Shown in pieces: positions 1 to 10,799 of a DNA stretch of 64,000 nt. Source of the DNA: Cryptomeria japonica. Its lineage: Eukaryota; Streptophyta; Pinopsida; Cupressales; Cupressaceae. The stretch is taken from NCBI RefSeq assembly GCF_030272615.1, contig NC_081409.1:617215755-617279754 (forward strand), in the 5' to 3' direction. The position numbers and the translations under genes were made by a program. Below the pieces are notes generated by a model, which was not told the DNA's origin, made no database searches, and worked only from the letters and a program-made list of their open reading frames with translations. Each line of letters opens with the position of its first letter. The first letter of the stretch is position 1.

Positions 1-1
1 G

Positions 2-1684
2 TCCTGTACTCGCAGATGGGTTGATGTGCAACATCAAAAGTTGAGAGAGCAAAACATATCAATGACTTTTACTTTGGAGGAAAGGTCGGTAGAAGGAGCA
101 AGCGTAAGTGAGGGCCATCCTCATCCTAGAAGCACAAGCGAAGGCAATCCTCACCCCAGAAGCGTAAGTGAGGGCAATCGCCATCATAGAGGTGCGAAGA
201 GGAAGGAAAGACCTGAGAAAAGAGAATCTTCCAAGAAAAAGCAAGAGGCCAATCGAGATCGCTCATCCGGCAAATCTTATCGACAAGAGAAGAGGACACT
301 TGAAGTTGAGGAATCTATGGAGTCAATGGTTCAGAATGATAAACCTGAAGAAGGACAGGCATCTCAACGTTCATCAAGTCAATCTCCCCAGGTCAATGAG
401 CTACATGAAGACAAGGATGATGATGAAGCAACATCTCCTCTCCGGAAAGAAGAGTCACTACCTAAAGAAATACAAGTTAGAGAGACAAGGTCTGCCATTC
501 CAGATTGGTTGAAGGAGAGATTAACAAGGGTAATTGTGATCGAAGACGAAGATAATGTGATTGATTTAGATAGCCTTGTTGGAGATTCTCAGGGAGTAAC
601 AGAAAAGAGGAAGGCCACCAAAATGTCCAAGATGATCAGAGATGAGACAGGGTCCAGGAAGTTGCAGATAGCTACACCGGCAGTGGACAAATATGAAGGT
701 GAGATCCTTGCAGAAGAATATGATGTAGAAACCGTTGAGCTTGGTCCACTCACCACCGAGCAGGCATTGGATGAGGCAACTGATTCATTTGAGGCACTTA
801 AAGATAAACTTAAGGAAGAGATGGAAAAGAGTAGAAAACTTGAGAGAGAGGTCAGTGCTTGGAGAGGCTACTTTAGCCACCTCAGTCAGCCTTTGGGACG
901 TCAGGATCCAGCAGTACCTCCTGTGCAAGCACTTCCCCTTGAATCAGTTGGTGAAGCAGAGAAAGTTAAGAGCTTGGTCCAGCTTATGAGCTCTTGGATT
1001 GACAAATCCCATACAGTCGTCGTTGAGTTTGCAACAAGAATGATGCAGACCATTCATCGGGCTATCCAGGTCCTTGAGATCATCCACAACCTAATGATAA
1101 CCGTAGGCGCCTTTGCTCATACTAAAGATGTTATCATTCCTGTCCTTCAAGTAATCAGGCAAACACCAAGAAAGATCTTAGCACAAGAAAAGATAATGGA
1201 TGGAGGAGCTCATAATTTACTCCAGTGGTCTACTTTACTCCAGATGAAGGAAGTTCTCTTCGAGGACACCAGCACTAAATGCAATCAAGTAGAGGAGGTC
1301 ATCAATCCAATCCAGGACAAGGTGTTTGGGGTTTTATGTACTATTCTCGGCAGAAGGATCGAAGTTGAGACAGATGTGGATCTTCAAGAATTAGAAGAAA
1401 GGGTCAAAGTCATCTTTTGCAAGGATGAGAATGTGATTACAGACGAGCAAAGAGATCAAATGTTTGCTACTATGCTCCTGATTGAGAAAATTAAGGAACT
1501 CGAACCTGAATGGGATGCAACTCTTCTCAAGGCCTTTGATCAGATTATTCACTTGGAGGAACGAATGAGGAATCTTCCTGAGATTCCTATTGCTGAGATC
1601 GAGGGAATCGTGTCTAGATTCATTACATATGCTAAAAAGGAGCATTGGAAAGGGAATAAGGTTCTAGAAGAGAGGTTGCTATAG
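2..1684 (+). CDS. C-terminal part of the A-family protein (unknown function), 5' truncated by window edge
   Basis: The frame is already open at base 2 and aligns from its first codons with the protein of element A (8001-9746, minus strand), so the ATG at 26 is internal. I do not recognise the family. The N-terminal third seen here is highly charged (Lys, Arg, Glu, Ser rich), with a 10-residue repeat present three times near residues 26-55 of the ATG-started frame (SVSEGHPHPR, STSEGNPHPR, SVSEGNRHHR). An acidic stretch (IEDEDNVIDLD) and a Lys/Glu-rich, probably coiled-coil segment follow. The C-terminal half is a predicted all-helical region ending KVLEERLL, identical in A. No zinc knuckle, protease, integrase or polymerase motif is visible. 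The frame has no internal stop over about 560 codons although A differs at many residues, which suggests recent activity or selection on the protein. Confidence 0.7.
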   Translation, partial: SCTRRWVDVQHQKLREQNISMTFTLEERSVEGASVSEGHPHPRSTSEGNPHPRSVSEGNRHHRGAKRKERPEKRESSKKKQEANRDRSSGKSYRQEKRTLEVEESMESMVQNDKPEEGQASQRSSSQSPQVNELHEDKDDDEATSPLRKEESLPKEIQVRETRSAIPDWLKERLTRVIVIEDEDNVIDLDSLVGDSQGVTEKRKATKMSKMIRDETGSRKLQIATPAVDKYEGEILAEEYDVETVELGPLTTEQALDEATDSFEALKDKLKEEMEKSRKLEREVSAWRGYFSHLSQPLGRQDPAVPPVQALPLESVGEAEKVKSLVQLMSSWIDKSHTVVVEFATRMMQTIHRAIQVLEIIHNLMITVGAFAHTKDVIIPVLQVIRQTPRKILAQEKIMDGGAHNLLQWSTLLQMKEVLFEDTSTKCNQVEEVINPIQDKVFGVLCTILGRRIEVETDVDLQELEERVKVIFCKDENVITDEQRDQMFATMLLIEKIKELEPEWDATLLKAFDQIIHLEERMRNLPEIPIAEIEGIVSRFITYAKKEHWKGNKVLEERLL

Positions 1685-1795
1685 ATGACATGGCACCTTA
1701 ATTGTCATTGGTCTATGTTTCCTAGATTTTTGTGCCAAATTAAATATTTGGCTATGCATTTAATGTTGTGCAATAAAAAGGGAACTTTTGTAATA

Positions 1796-1885
1796 AAACC
1801 CTAATTAGGGTTTAGGTGTCAGAATCTCAGCCATTGATCTTCTTTTGATCTGGGCCGTTCATTGTAATTGAGGATGCTATATATA
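1796..1885 (+). promoter_or_regulatory. Palindromic telo-box and TATA box in the 3' noncoding segment of A'
   Basis: The palindrome AAACCCTAATTAGGGTTT (1796-1813) is two head-to-head plant telo-boxes. A TATATATA at 1878-1885 lies about 65 bp downstream. The same pair occurs in A (7802-7888, minus) and the palindrome recurs in B (4697-4714). Telo-boxes are known plant promoter elements, so this is probably a promoter about 860 bp from the 3' end of the element. Promoter function is inferred. Confidence 0.5.
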
Positions 1886-2741
1886 CCCTCACTCATTTTC
1901 ATTTTGTAATAATAAGAAATTAGAGATTAGAGAGCAATAAGAAATAGTTAGAAGATTAGAGTTTTGGAGAGAAGAAAGTTATTTTGTAGCAAGATTGAGT
2001 TTGAAGAAAGGATTTCAAACAATTGTTGTCTATTTTGGCTTTGAGATCAATAAAATATTGAAGTTATGGTGTTTTATTGCAATTCTTGTGGCTATCTTCA
2101 TGGTTGTTCATTTTCTTGAATCATTCTCAATCGAAGTAGTTTTTAAGTTTGAAGGACTAAGTGTTGGGCTTGATTTTGGTGAGATTCACGTTCCAAACCA
2201 CTAGCTTCTTACTGATTGTGGGAACGCCTTGCGTGGTCAACTGGAGATACCTGAATTACTTAAACCTTCAATCGTCATTGAGCTTTGGATATGTGCCTTT
2301 GTGGTAGTGTCCATGATCCTTGATGAATTGAAAAATCATTTGTTACCTTAGAAGATCGCATTTCAGTTGGGTTGTTACTTCATGGCAATATTGAAATTGG
2401 TAGAATCTTGCCAAGTCTAGCCTACATTGGGTCATTCATAGGATTAGATCAGAATTTATCCCTTGCAAACTCTACCTTTTGATCTTTTTGGAGAAATTGT
2501 TAGTTTTAGGAAAACTTGTTCCTGCAGCTTGGAGAACGTAAGGCCCCTTGATGAAACAGCATTCACAACGACCACTGGTGCTTATCCACACGTAGAGACC
2601 CTACATAAAAGAACATTGGAGTCACCCTAATTGATCCTTTTTTGTGACATCTTCAGCAATCAGAGGCTTTATTCAAGAGAGGATAAGGTACCCTTGGGTA
2701 TTTTATTCTGTGTATGATTGTGTACAAAATACACGTCAACA

Positions 2742-3824
2742 CCTTTCCACACTGACAAAGAAGCAGAAAAAGTTTCAAGTGTTGCATCAAGAGTTTCTTT
2801 TGGTTCTAGAGTTGGCTTCAATCTTTGATGTGGTTCTTGGAACCTTCTTCTTTGCTGACTTTGTTCTTGAAGAAGTCCAAGTTGCCAATTTGGGAAAAAT
2901 GAGTGTGGCGCATGTATTTTCAAGTTGTCATCTAGTAGATGAGCTTGTTGGGTGGCCTTGATTTCTTTTTGGCAAGTTTTTTGGAAAATTCGGTAAAGTT
3001 ATGATGGGTTGAAGATTTTGGTGGTTCTAGGAACTATTGGAACCTCCAACTTGGTTCCTAGTTCCTAATATGTTGCCAATCACTAATTTTGAGATGGTGG
3101 AGTTTGGAAAGGCAGAGTTTTGTGTCAAGGTTTTCCATTATTCTTGGAAACATGGGAAGCCTTGACAAGTCCATGTTCCTCTCTAGGTGCCGATGTCAAT
3201 TTCTTAAATAATTGTCAAAGTGCTTCTTTCGCATGTGTCAAGGTGCACTCTCGATGCTCAATGTTAAATGTGGCTTGGTTGATCAAGGTGTTAGTGGTAA
3301 GTGTTTTCTTTCAAGCTTGATGTTCATTGGCATGCAATGGGACTGAAGGTTGTAGCCTTGTATGCAGTCTTTTGGCAAGACTTCATAGCCTCTCTTGTTC
3401 CACTACGTGATGGCCATGCAATTGAAGGTGGACTTGAGGGCTAATGCTCAATGGCCTAACGACAAAGTGCTTCAGCAAGATTTTTGTTTTATCCTTCCTT
3501 GTTTTGGCCTATTTTGGCATGCGATTATGAGGCTGGTTGATGGTCCGACCCCTGATAACTCTTTTTGTTAGGGTCCGATGATTTTAATGCCAATTTCAAG
3601 TTTTGGCTTGTTTGGCACAGTTCATGCTTTTTGGTAATTTTGAACTTTTTTGGTGACCTGACACTATTTTTTGTTGCTGACTTGTTAAATCTACTCACAT
3701 TGATGGCCCCTGTCCCCCTATAGCTACTAATATATTTGGTGGATGGCCCAATCTGATTGTTGTTGGATTCCCTTTGATCTAGGGCATCCTTTTGGGTGCA
3801 TTTTCTTCGTCAACCATGGATTTG
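2742..3824. other. Sequence between A' and B, no gene recognised
   Basis: No supportable gene. The text is T/G-rich with recurring GGTTCC, TTGGAACC and TTCAAGTT words. It contains one perfect 8-bp inverted repeat, CTAGGAAC (3027-3034) and GTTCCTAG (3054-3061). This resembles the hairpin leaders of the A-family elements, so it may be a remnant of one, but no terminus was found. Confidence 0.4.
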
Positions 3825-3829
3825 GGCAG
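3825..3829. repeat. Target-site duplication of element B (left copy)
   Basis: GGCAG lies directly before the TGTTGATG end of element B and is repeated directly after its other end at 26176-26180. The two copies are 22 kb apart because of later insertions into B. Confidence 0.6.
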
Positions 3830-4696
3830 TGTTGATGTTTTTTTTATGACACTTTCAAACACAAAATAAAATACTAAGTATCTTATCCTCTCTTGAACAA
3901 AGACTTCTTGGATGCTAAACTATGTGATCAAACAAGACGATTCCAAGGTTTTAATATTCAGGTCTTGAGTTTACATTGTGGATAGACTCAGTGATTGTGA
4001 TGTGATTATGCTGGAATCACAAGGGGACTTTTGTTTATAGTTGAATGTAGCTGGAACTTGGAAGTTTACTTGACTTAAAAATAAATAAAAGGATGAGGGT
4101 TTATAAAGCTAGCCTAATCCTAGAATGTAAGAAACTATGAATGACTCGATGAAATTCAACCATGTTGTGTTTCACCATGTAAGGAACAACTAGGCAAAGC
4201 TGGTGCGATCTTCTAAGGAAAGCGAATGATGTTTAAATCACTACTAACTATCATCAACACCATCAAAGGCATGGATATCAATGAGTAAGTAGTAATTGAA
4301 GTTAAGCTTATTTTAAGAGTTTAAGCCAACCATACACTACAACTTATAATCAATAAATTGTAAATGGTATGAACTTTAGAGTTTCACCATGAATCGTACA
4401 CAATAACTTCCATCCATCTAATCAACATTAAAACAAAAAGAAGTAGAGACCATGCAAAATGTTCAATCAATACATGAAATTCACCATGTCTTCAATGAAA
4501 ATAATATGCTTCTTGCAACAAAGTCTTGGCAACAATCTCCTTTTCTCCTACTCTACTCTAACTGTCTGGTTATTATCTATTGATCAACTAATAACTATTA
4601 ACCTTCACAAATGAGAGGTTTGAGTCTTATATTGTGCTCTCCATACAATTAATGGCTCAAATTGATTCTCAAATAAATGGTCGAGGTCTTACAATA

Positions 4697-4714
4697 AAAC
4701 CCTAATTAGGGTTT
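4697..4714 (-). promoter_or_regulatory. Palindromic telo-box in element B
   Basis: Same 18-bp palindrome AAACCCTAATTAGGGTTT as in A and A', again in the 3' noncoding segment. A weak TATA-like TATAAG on the minus strand lies about 70 bp further along. Retention in three diverged copies argues for function. Confidence 0.45.
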
Positions 4715-6942
4715 TCTAGAAAAAATTTCCTTTTGGCCAATGAAATAGTTACAATGAATTGGACACATGTCCATCTTGATTTCTAACCAATGAGAGTTGA
4801 GGTTAGGCACATAAAACAATATTTGATAAAGTGCCATGTGTTAATTGCTCCTCCTTGGATGAATTAGGTACGATGTATTTGGACATGTTGATGTGGCACA
4901 ACTTTAATGGTTTGAAAGTGAATAGGATGCCACCTCAACTTGTCTTCTTTATAGATCATTACAAAGTATGGGGTTCAACAATATCTCTTGATACTCAACA
5001 TTTCCAACTTGTTCAACATGATGAAGATGGGGCATATTCCCAAATTGTATCATCTGGGGTGATCAAGCAAACCTTCTAACTTTGCTTAACTCTTTTGAAA
5101 CTATCTTTGTTTGATCGCACTTGCTTTTTCATTTTCTAAATTGGGAATTTTCTTCCTTGTGAAGTACTTCATCTTGATGATGTTTGATGCAATCTTCATG
5201 ATGCCTATGCTGGATTCTCTCTTTGTGCATGATGCACTTGAATAGCACACCTTGGTGTGGGGAAGTATCCTCATGTATGTGGTGTATTTGCATATATAGT
5301 CTCTCACTATGAAGCCATCTTCATTAATCTCTCCTTGTACTGACAGTAACCTTGGATTTCTGAAGGAAATTCAAGGTTGCAAAGCTTCTTCATCTTCATT
5401 GTTATGTCTTGAACCTCGTCCATGATGTTCTTGCACGAAGCTAGAAGTCAAAAATACTGATTTGGAGATGGATAATGCTCAAGGAAATGCTTCAAAATTA
5501 TTTGTTCCAGAATTTATTTAAGCTCTGTTTTTATTATAATTTTTAAATTTAATTTTAGAAATCAGAATAAGCATTCAAATGGCAATCTTAGGAACACATC
5601 ATGATCTTGCAAATGACAATTCTCACAAATTGTAAAAAGAAAATCTGGTTTTCTGTCTGATTACTGAATGCTGTTTTAGAATCTATCTCTTTTCCCATGG
5701 TGGAAGACGGTTTGGGATTTGATCAATGATCAGCCCTCTTCCTTTAACGATTTTCTTCAAATTCTCACTTTGTCAATCAAATCTTTGAATGTGACCGGCC
5801 GAGCGATTCACTTCTTGTGCAAATTTATCTTCCAGCTCTGCCTGAATATTTGAAAGTCTCTATCCTTCTCTAAGCGATTTTGAGATGCTCTTCCTTAGAG
5901 CGAATTTGAGAACAATTTCTCTTACTGTGACTTCTGTGTCTTCCTTTTCTCCACATGAATTTGGGAGAGAAGATTGTAATTTAATTCGAATTCGTTCTAT
6001 TGAAATGCTTCTCTCCTTTCATATATAAGCCTTATAGGTTGATACTCTGTAATGTCCCCATTTTCGGATTCTCTAGTATGTGTGGTTGTCGCTGATATTT
6101 TGGGTTTGTGTCAGCATGATCCAAGGGGTGTTTTGGTATTTCCAATAAGCTTGGATGGTTTAGAGGAGTTAAATGATGCTTTCAAATGTTATTTTCAACT
6201 TCTGGTTTGGGCTCCAATATTCTTGGAGAGAGCGTCTATTTTTAGTAAGTTACCTAGTCAAGTTCGTTTATCATCTTTCATCATCAGGATCACTTATGTG
6301 CCATCAAATTTCAATTCTGATGCTTTTCGGCCATTTTCGCAAGTCGGGTGTACTATTGACTATAATTTAATTAAATTTACTAAGGTTGCTATTTTAATTA
6401 AAATTGTTAAATGAGCACCTTAGTGTTATAGCTCGTTGGAACCGGGATGAGAAGTTGTAAATCTTGGGCGCATAAAATACGGATCTTGTGTGTCAAATTA
6501 TCATTATATTAATGAAAAGGTCATTTTTGGAGCAGCAGGGGAGTTTAAATTAATAAAGTGACTTTATTATAATGTCAACTGCAAATTATAACATTAAGTT
6601 ACTTTTGAAGGGAAAATGAAATAAAAGAAAGTATTTCTCTCAAAAAGGGAAAAGGCTATCATAAAAGGAGGATAAAGGGAATTGGAATTCATTCAAGAGT
6701 TTATTTGTTTTCACTTGTTTTGGAGAGATATCTCTTGGATCATCTTCTAGGACGAAAACCCTTGGAGATATGGCGTGACTTGGACGGAAACCCAATATCA
6801 CTTAGGGAGGGATTCATCACGGAATTCCATTGGACCTTCATTGCATTTTCAGATCAGATTTGGAACTACATTGCACCGCAGATTTTCAGATCAGTTTGGA
6901 GGCATTCATTGGTGGTGTTGTGACTTGAAGACTTAGGGTTTC

Positions 6943-6947
6943 AAACC
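6943..6947. repeat. Target-site duplication of element A (left copy)
   Basis: AAACC immediately precedes TGTTGACG and is repeated at 14633-14637 immediately after CACATCA. This 5-bp duplication defines the outer limits of element A. Confidence 0.85.
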
Positions 6948-7801
6948 TGTTGACGTGTATTTTGTACACTATCAGACACAGAATAAAATACCCAAGGGTA
7001 CCTTATCCTCTCTTGAGTAAAGCCTCTGAGTGTTGAAGATATCGCGAGAAAGGATCAATCAGGGTGACTTAAAGGTTCTTCGTTGTAGGATCTCTACGTG
7101 TGGATAAGCACCAGTGGTCGTTGTGAATGTTGTTTCTTCAAGGGGCCTTACGTTTTCGAGTTGCAGGAACAGGATTTTCCTAAAGCTAACAGGTTCTCAA
7201 AAAAAATCAAAAGATAGGGTTTGCAAGAGATGAATTCTAATCTAATCCTAAGAATGCCTCAATGTAGGCTAGTCTTGGTAAGATCCTACCAATTTCAGTA
7301 TTGCCAAGGAATTACAACTCTACTGTAATTGATGCGATCTTCTAAGGTGATTAGTGATTTTTCAAATCATCAAGAATTATAGACACTACCATGAAGGTAT
7401 TTATCAATAGTTCAATAATGATTGAAGGTTCAAGCAATCTAGATATCTCCAGTTGACCACACAAGGCGTCCTTACAATCAGTAAGAAGCTAGTGGTTTGG
7501 AACGTGAACCTCACCAAAGATCAAGCCCGACACTCAGTCCTTCAAACTTAAATACTACTTCGACCGAGAATGATTCAAGAAAGTAAACAACCATGAAAAT
7601 AGCCACAAGAATTGCAATAAAACACCATAACTTCAATATTTTATTGATCTCAAAGCCAAAATAGACAACAATTGTTTGGAATTCTTTCTTCAATACTCAA
7701 TCTTGCTACAAAATAACTTTCTTCTCTCCAAAAGCTCTAACCTTCTAATTTCTAATTGCTAATTATCTAATTTCTAATGACAAAATGAAAATGAGTGAGG
7801 G

Positions 7802-7888
7802 TATATATAGCATCCACAATTACAATGAACGGCCTAGATCAAAAGATCAATGGCTGAGATTTTGACACCTAAACCCTAATTAGGGTTT
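7802..7888 (-). promoter_or_regulatory. TATA box and palindromic telo-box in the 3' segment of A
   Basis: Minus-strand TATATATA (7802-7809) lies about 60 bp after the 18-bp telo-box palindrome (7871-7888), matching the arrangement in A'. It could drive transcription through the last 860 bp of the element and out into flanking DNA. Confidence 0.5.
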
Positions 7889-8000
7889 GTTACAAAAAGT
7901 TCCCTTTTTAGTTGAACATTATTAAATGCATAGCCAAATATTTAATTGGCACAAAAATCGAGGAAACATAGACCAATGATAATTAAGATGCCACATCATT

Positions 8001-9746
8001 CTATAACAACCTTTCTTCTAGAACCTTATTCCCCTTCCAATGTTCTTTCTTAGCATATGCAATGAATTTGGACACAATTCCTTCAATCTCAGCAATAGGA
8101 ATCTCGGGAAGATTCCTCATTCGCTCCTCCAAGTGGATAACCTGATCAAAGGCCTTGAGAAGAGCAACTTCCCATCCAGGTTCGAGTTCTTTGATCTTCT
8201 CAATCAGGAGCATAATAGTGAACATTAGATCCCGTTGCTCATTTGTGATGACACTCTCATTTTTGCAAAAGATGACCTTGACTCTTTCTTCCAACTCTTG
8301 AAGGTCCACATCTGTCTCAACTTCGATCCTCCTGCCAAGAATGGTACACAACACCTCAAACACCTTGTCCTGAATTGGATGGATGACACCCTCAACTTGA
8401 TTGCATTTGGTGCTGATGTCCTCGAAAAGAACCTCTTTCATCTGGAGTAGAGTCGACCACTGAAGTAAATTATGAGCTCCTCCATCCATTATCTTTTCTT
8501 GTGCTAGGATCTTCCTAGATGTTTGCCTGATTACATGCAGAACAGGAATGATAACATCTCTAGTGTGAGCGAAAGCAGCTACTGTTATCATTAGGTTGTG
8601 GACGATCTCAAGGACCTGGATAGCTCGGTGGATTGTCTGCATCATTCTTGTTGCAAATTCAATGGCTACTGGGTGGGATTTGTCAATCCAAGAGCTCATA
8701 AGATGAACCAAGCTCTTGATTCTTTCTGCCTCGCCAACTGATTCAAGGGGAAGTGCTTGCACAGGAGACACTGCTGGATCCTGACGTCCCAGGGGCTGAT
8801 TGAGATGGCTAAAGTAACCTCTCCAAGCACCGACCTCTCTCTCAAGCTTTCTATTCTTTTCCATTTCTTCCTTAAGCTTGTCTTTAAGTGCTTCAAATGA
8901 ATCGGTTGCCTCATCCAGTGCCTGTTCAGCATTAAGTGGACCAAGCTCGAATGTTTCTACATCATACTCATCTGCAAGGATTTCACCTTCATACTTGTCC
9001 ACTACTGGTGTAGCAATCTGCAATTTCCTAGACCCTGTCTCATCTCTGATCATCTTGGACATCTTGGTGGCCTTCTTCTTCTCCGTTGCTTCTTGAGAAT
9101 TTCCTATAAGGCTCTCTAAGTCAATTACATCATCCTCGTCCTCAATCACAATCACCCTCGTCAGTCTCTCCTTCAACCAATCTGGAATGGCGGATCTCGT
9201 CTCTTTAACTTGTATTTCCTTAAGCAATGGTTCATCTTCTCGGAGAGGAGATGTCACTTCATCATCATTCTTTTCTTCATGTAGCTCATCAACTTCGGGA
9301 GATCGACTTGACGAATGCTGAGGTGCCTTCCCTTTTTCAGGTTTATCATTTTGTACCATCGACTCCATAGACTCATCAACCTTAGGCACTGTCTTCTCTT
9401 GTCCTTCAACTTGACTTGTCCTTTTTTCATGTCGAGAAGATGTGCTTGATGAGCGATCTCGATTGGCCTCTTGCTTCTTCTTGGAGGGCTCTCTTTTCTC
9501 AGGTCTTTCTTTCCTCTTCGCGCCTCTAGGATGAGAATTGCCTTCACTTGCGCTTGATCCTCCTCCTTCTGGTTTTTCCTCCAAAGTAAAAGTCATTGGT
9601 ACGTTATGTTCTCTTAACTTTTGATGTTGTACATCCACCCATCTGCGAGTACATGACAAAACTGGGGCCATCAAAGTTCTTAAGTCTGAAATCTCAGGCT
9701 CGTTCCAATCTATCTTCACTGCTTTGTCTTCTCTATCATAGGATGA
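8001..9746 (-). CDS. A-family protein, C-terminal segment (charged region plus helical domain)
   Basis: This stretch continues the frame of the two segments upstream after an in-frame TAG (9747-9749). The first ATG after that stop is at 9719. The product matches the A' protein throughout, roughly 85-90% by eye. Order: a short segment with KIDWNEPEISDLRTLM, a Ser/Glu/Lys-rich charged region with a single copy of the SEGNSHPRG repeat that is tripled in A', an acidic patch IVIEDEDDVIDLESL, a Lys/Glu coiled-coil candidate (EALKDKLKEEMEKNRKLERE), then a long helical region ending KVLEERLL. No enzyme motif is seen. The charge pattern would fit a nucleic-acid-binding or gag-like structural role, but that is a guess; I do not recognise the family. 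Confidence 0.65.
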   Translation of the reverse strand, partial: SSYDREDKAVKIDWNEPEISDLRTLMAPVLSCTRRWVDVQHQKLREHNVPMTFTLEEKPEGGGSSASEGNSHPRGAKRKERPEKREPSKKKQEANRDRSSSTSSRHEKRTSQVEGQEKTVPKVDESMESMVQNDKPEKGKAPQHSSSRSPEVDELHEEKNDDEVTSPLREDEPLLKEIQVKETRSAIPDWLKERLTRVIVIEDEDDVIDLESLIGNSQEATEKKKATKMSKMIRDETGSRKLQIATPVVDKYEGEILADEYDVETFELGPLNAEQALDEATDSFEALKDKLKEEMEKNRKLEREVGAWRGYFSHLNQPLGRQDPAVSPVQALPLESVGEAERIKSLVHLMSSWIDKSHPVAIEFATRMMQTIHRAIQVLEIVHNLMITVAAFAHTRDVIIPVLHVIRQTSRKILAQEKIMDGGAHNLLQWSTLLQMKEVLFEDISTKCNQVEGVIHPIQDKVFEVLCTILGRRIEVETDVDLQELEERVKVIFCKNESVITNEQRDLMFTIMLLIEKIKELEPGWEVALLKAFDQVIHLEERMRNLPEIPIAEIEGIVSKFIAYAKKEHWKGNKVLEERLL

Positions 9747-10799
9747 CTAGAGATGTCTGCCACTGTCCTGAGCTTGATCGGCCACTCTGTAGACTTTGCA
9801 CTTCCTGATGAAATCTAAAGGTAATCTGGAATGCATCTTTCTTTTCACTTCTAAATCATTTGAGAGATTCATACAAAAGTCCTCTACCTGAAATTCATGC
9901 TTGTACTTCCTACCAGCTGTCTCTTCCATATACCCATGAGGATCAAAATTCTCCCTCAAGGCAAAGAACGTGAATGAATATAAAGCTAATTCCTTCTCCG
10001 CATCATCCAAGGCTTGAGCACTAGGACATACCTCAACTGAATTCCCCAATATGATGGGCACGGGAATTCCATTTCCATGCCTGTGTCTGAATGTCCTCGC
10101 ATAAGCAGCTAACTGCCTAGTCACCTCAAGTAGCACTATCCTGTCTGTCGGATACCTCGACAACATGTAGGGAGGTGAAGGACACCCATGAACTCTGATA
10201 TATGTAAACTTTTGAAATTGGATGAACCAAGCACCATACCTCTTTACAAGCTCTTGTGCATCCAGAGATAGTCGATTGTGAATCCCGCCTTGCAATATCC
10301 TAGTGATGTTCATCGTGAAGGTATCATTGACTAACTTGTAGTTACTTCTAGGTGGACGATGCAAATGAACATAAGAGTCACAAACTCTCACTTCTCTGGG
10401 TCCTCTTCCGATCACTCCTCTGTGAGGTAGTCCTGCATATTCGAAACTCCTGATCAAGGCATATATGATGTATGAGCTCATGTGAAATGACTTGGTAGGC
10501 TTTAGTCTTCTTAACTGCACATCCAGGCAATGGCTAATAATTCTAGCCCAATGAATCGTCCCTTTTCCTTGAACTGTCACTTGGATGAAGTAGAACATCC
10601 ACTTCTCAAAGTAGAAGGCTTGAGGGGCCCCTGTAACTCGATTGAGCAAAGTTATCAAATCCCTGTACTCCTCCTGGAAGTCAATCCTATGTGGTGTGTT
10701 GGGAATCTTGCTCAGGCGAGGACGACTTTTGAGTAACCAATTCTTATTGATGATGCTCAAGCAAGTGTCTGGATCATCTTCATACATTGACCTGGCTCC
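9747..10799 (-). CDS. A-family protein, middle segment (unknown conserved domain)
   Basis: Open from 10799 to the TAG at 9747-9749, in frame with the segments on both sides; the first ATG is at 10787. The corresponding region of element E (42540-43415) is recognisably the same protein at perhaps 50-60% identity. Shared words include YEDDP near the start, LITLLNRV, SSYLIY/SSYIIY, and a block with FTYIR, GCP, YMLSRYPTD. This conservation between old and young copies marks it as a real domain. No catalytic motif is obvious. It is basic and rich in Tyr, Arg and His. Distant similarity to plant transposon-associated domains (plant mobile domain type) is possible but cannot be shown here. The TAA stop before it (10800-10802) aligns with a glycine codon in E. 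Confidence 0.6.
   Translation of the reverse strand, partial: GARSMYEDDPDTCLSIINKNWLLKSRPRLSKIPNTPHRIDFQEEYRDLITLLNRVTGAPQAFYFEKWMFYFIQVTVQGKGTIHWARIISHCLDVQLRRLKPTKSFHMSSYIIYALIRSFEYAGLPHRGVIGRGPREVRVCDSYVHLHRPPRSNYKLVNDTFTMNITRILQGGIHNRLSLDAQELVKRYGAWFIQFQKFTYIRVHGCPSPPYMLSRYPTDRIVLLEVTRQLAAYARTFRHRHGNGIPVPIILGNSVEVCPSAQALDDAEKELALYSFTFFALRENFDPHGYMEETAGRKYKHEFQVEDFCMNLSNDLEVKRKMHSRLPLDFIRKCKVYRVADQAQDSGRHL

Larger units (their letters stand above)
1..2741 (+). mobile_element. Element A' (3' part), relative of element A
   Basis: The sequence from base 1 to 2741 matches, in inverted orientation, the 3' part of element A (6948 to about 9680) through both the reading frame and the 3' noncoding segment. 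It ends in a small hairpin (GTGTA, loop CAAAA, TACAC at 2720-2734) followed by GTCAACA. A carries the same end. The 5' part lies outside the window, so the target-site duplication cannot be checked; the five bases after the end are CCTTT. Element A' and element A are about 4.2 kb apart in inverted orientation, though A is nested inside other insertions. Confidence 0.8.

Noticed and set aside
6052-6414. 120-codon frame at the start of insert X
   Set aside because: It begins inside the LTR-like terminus, has no recognisable domain and ends in low-complexity text.
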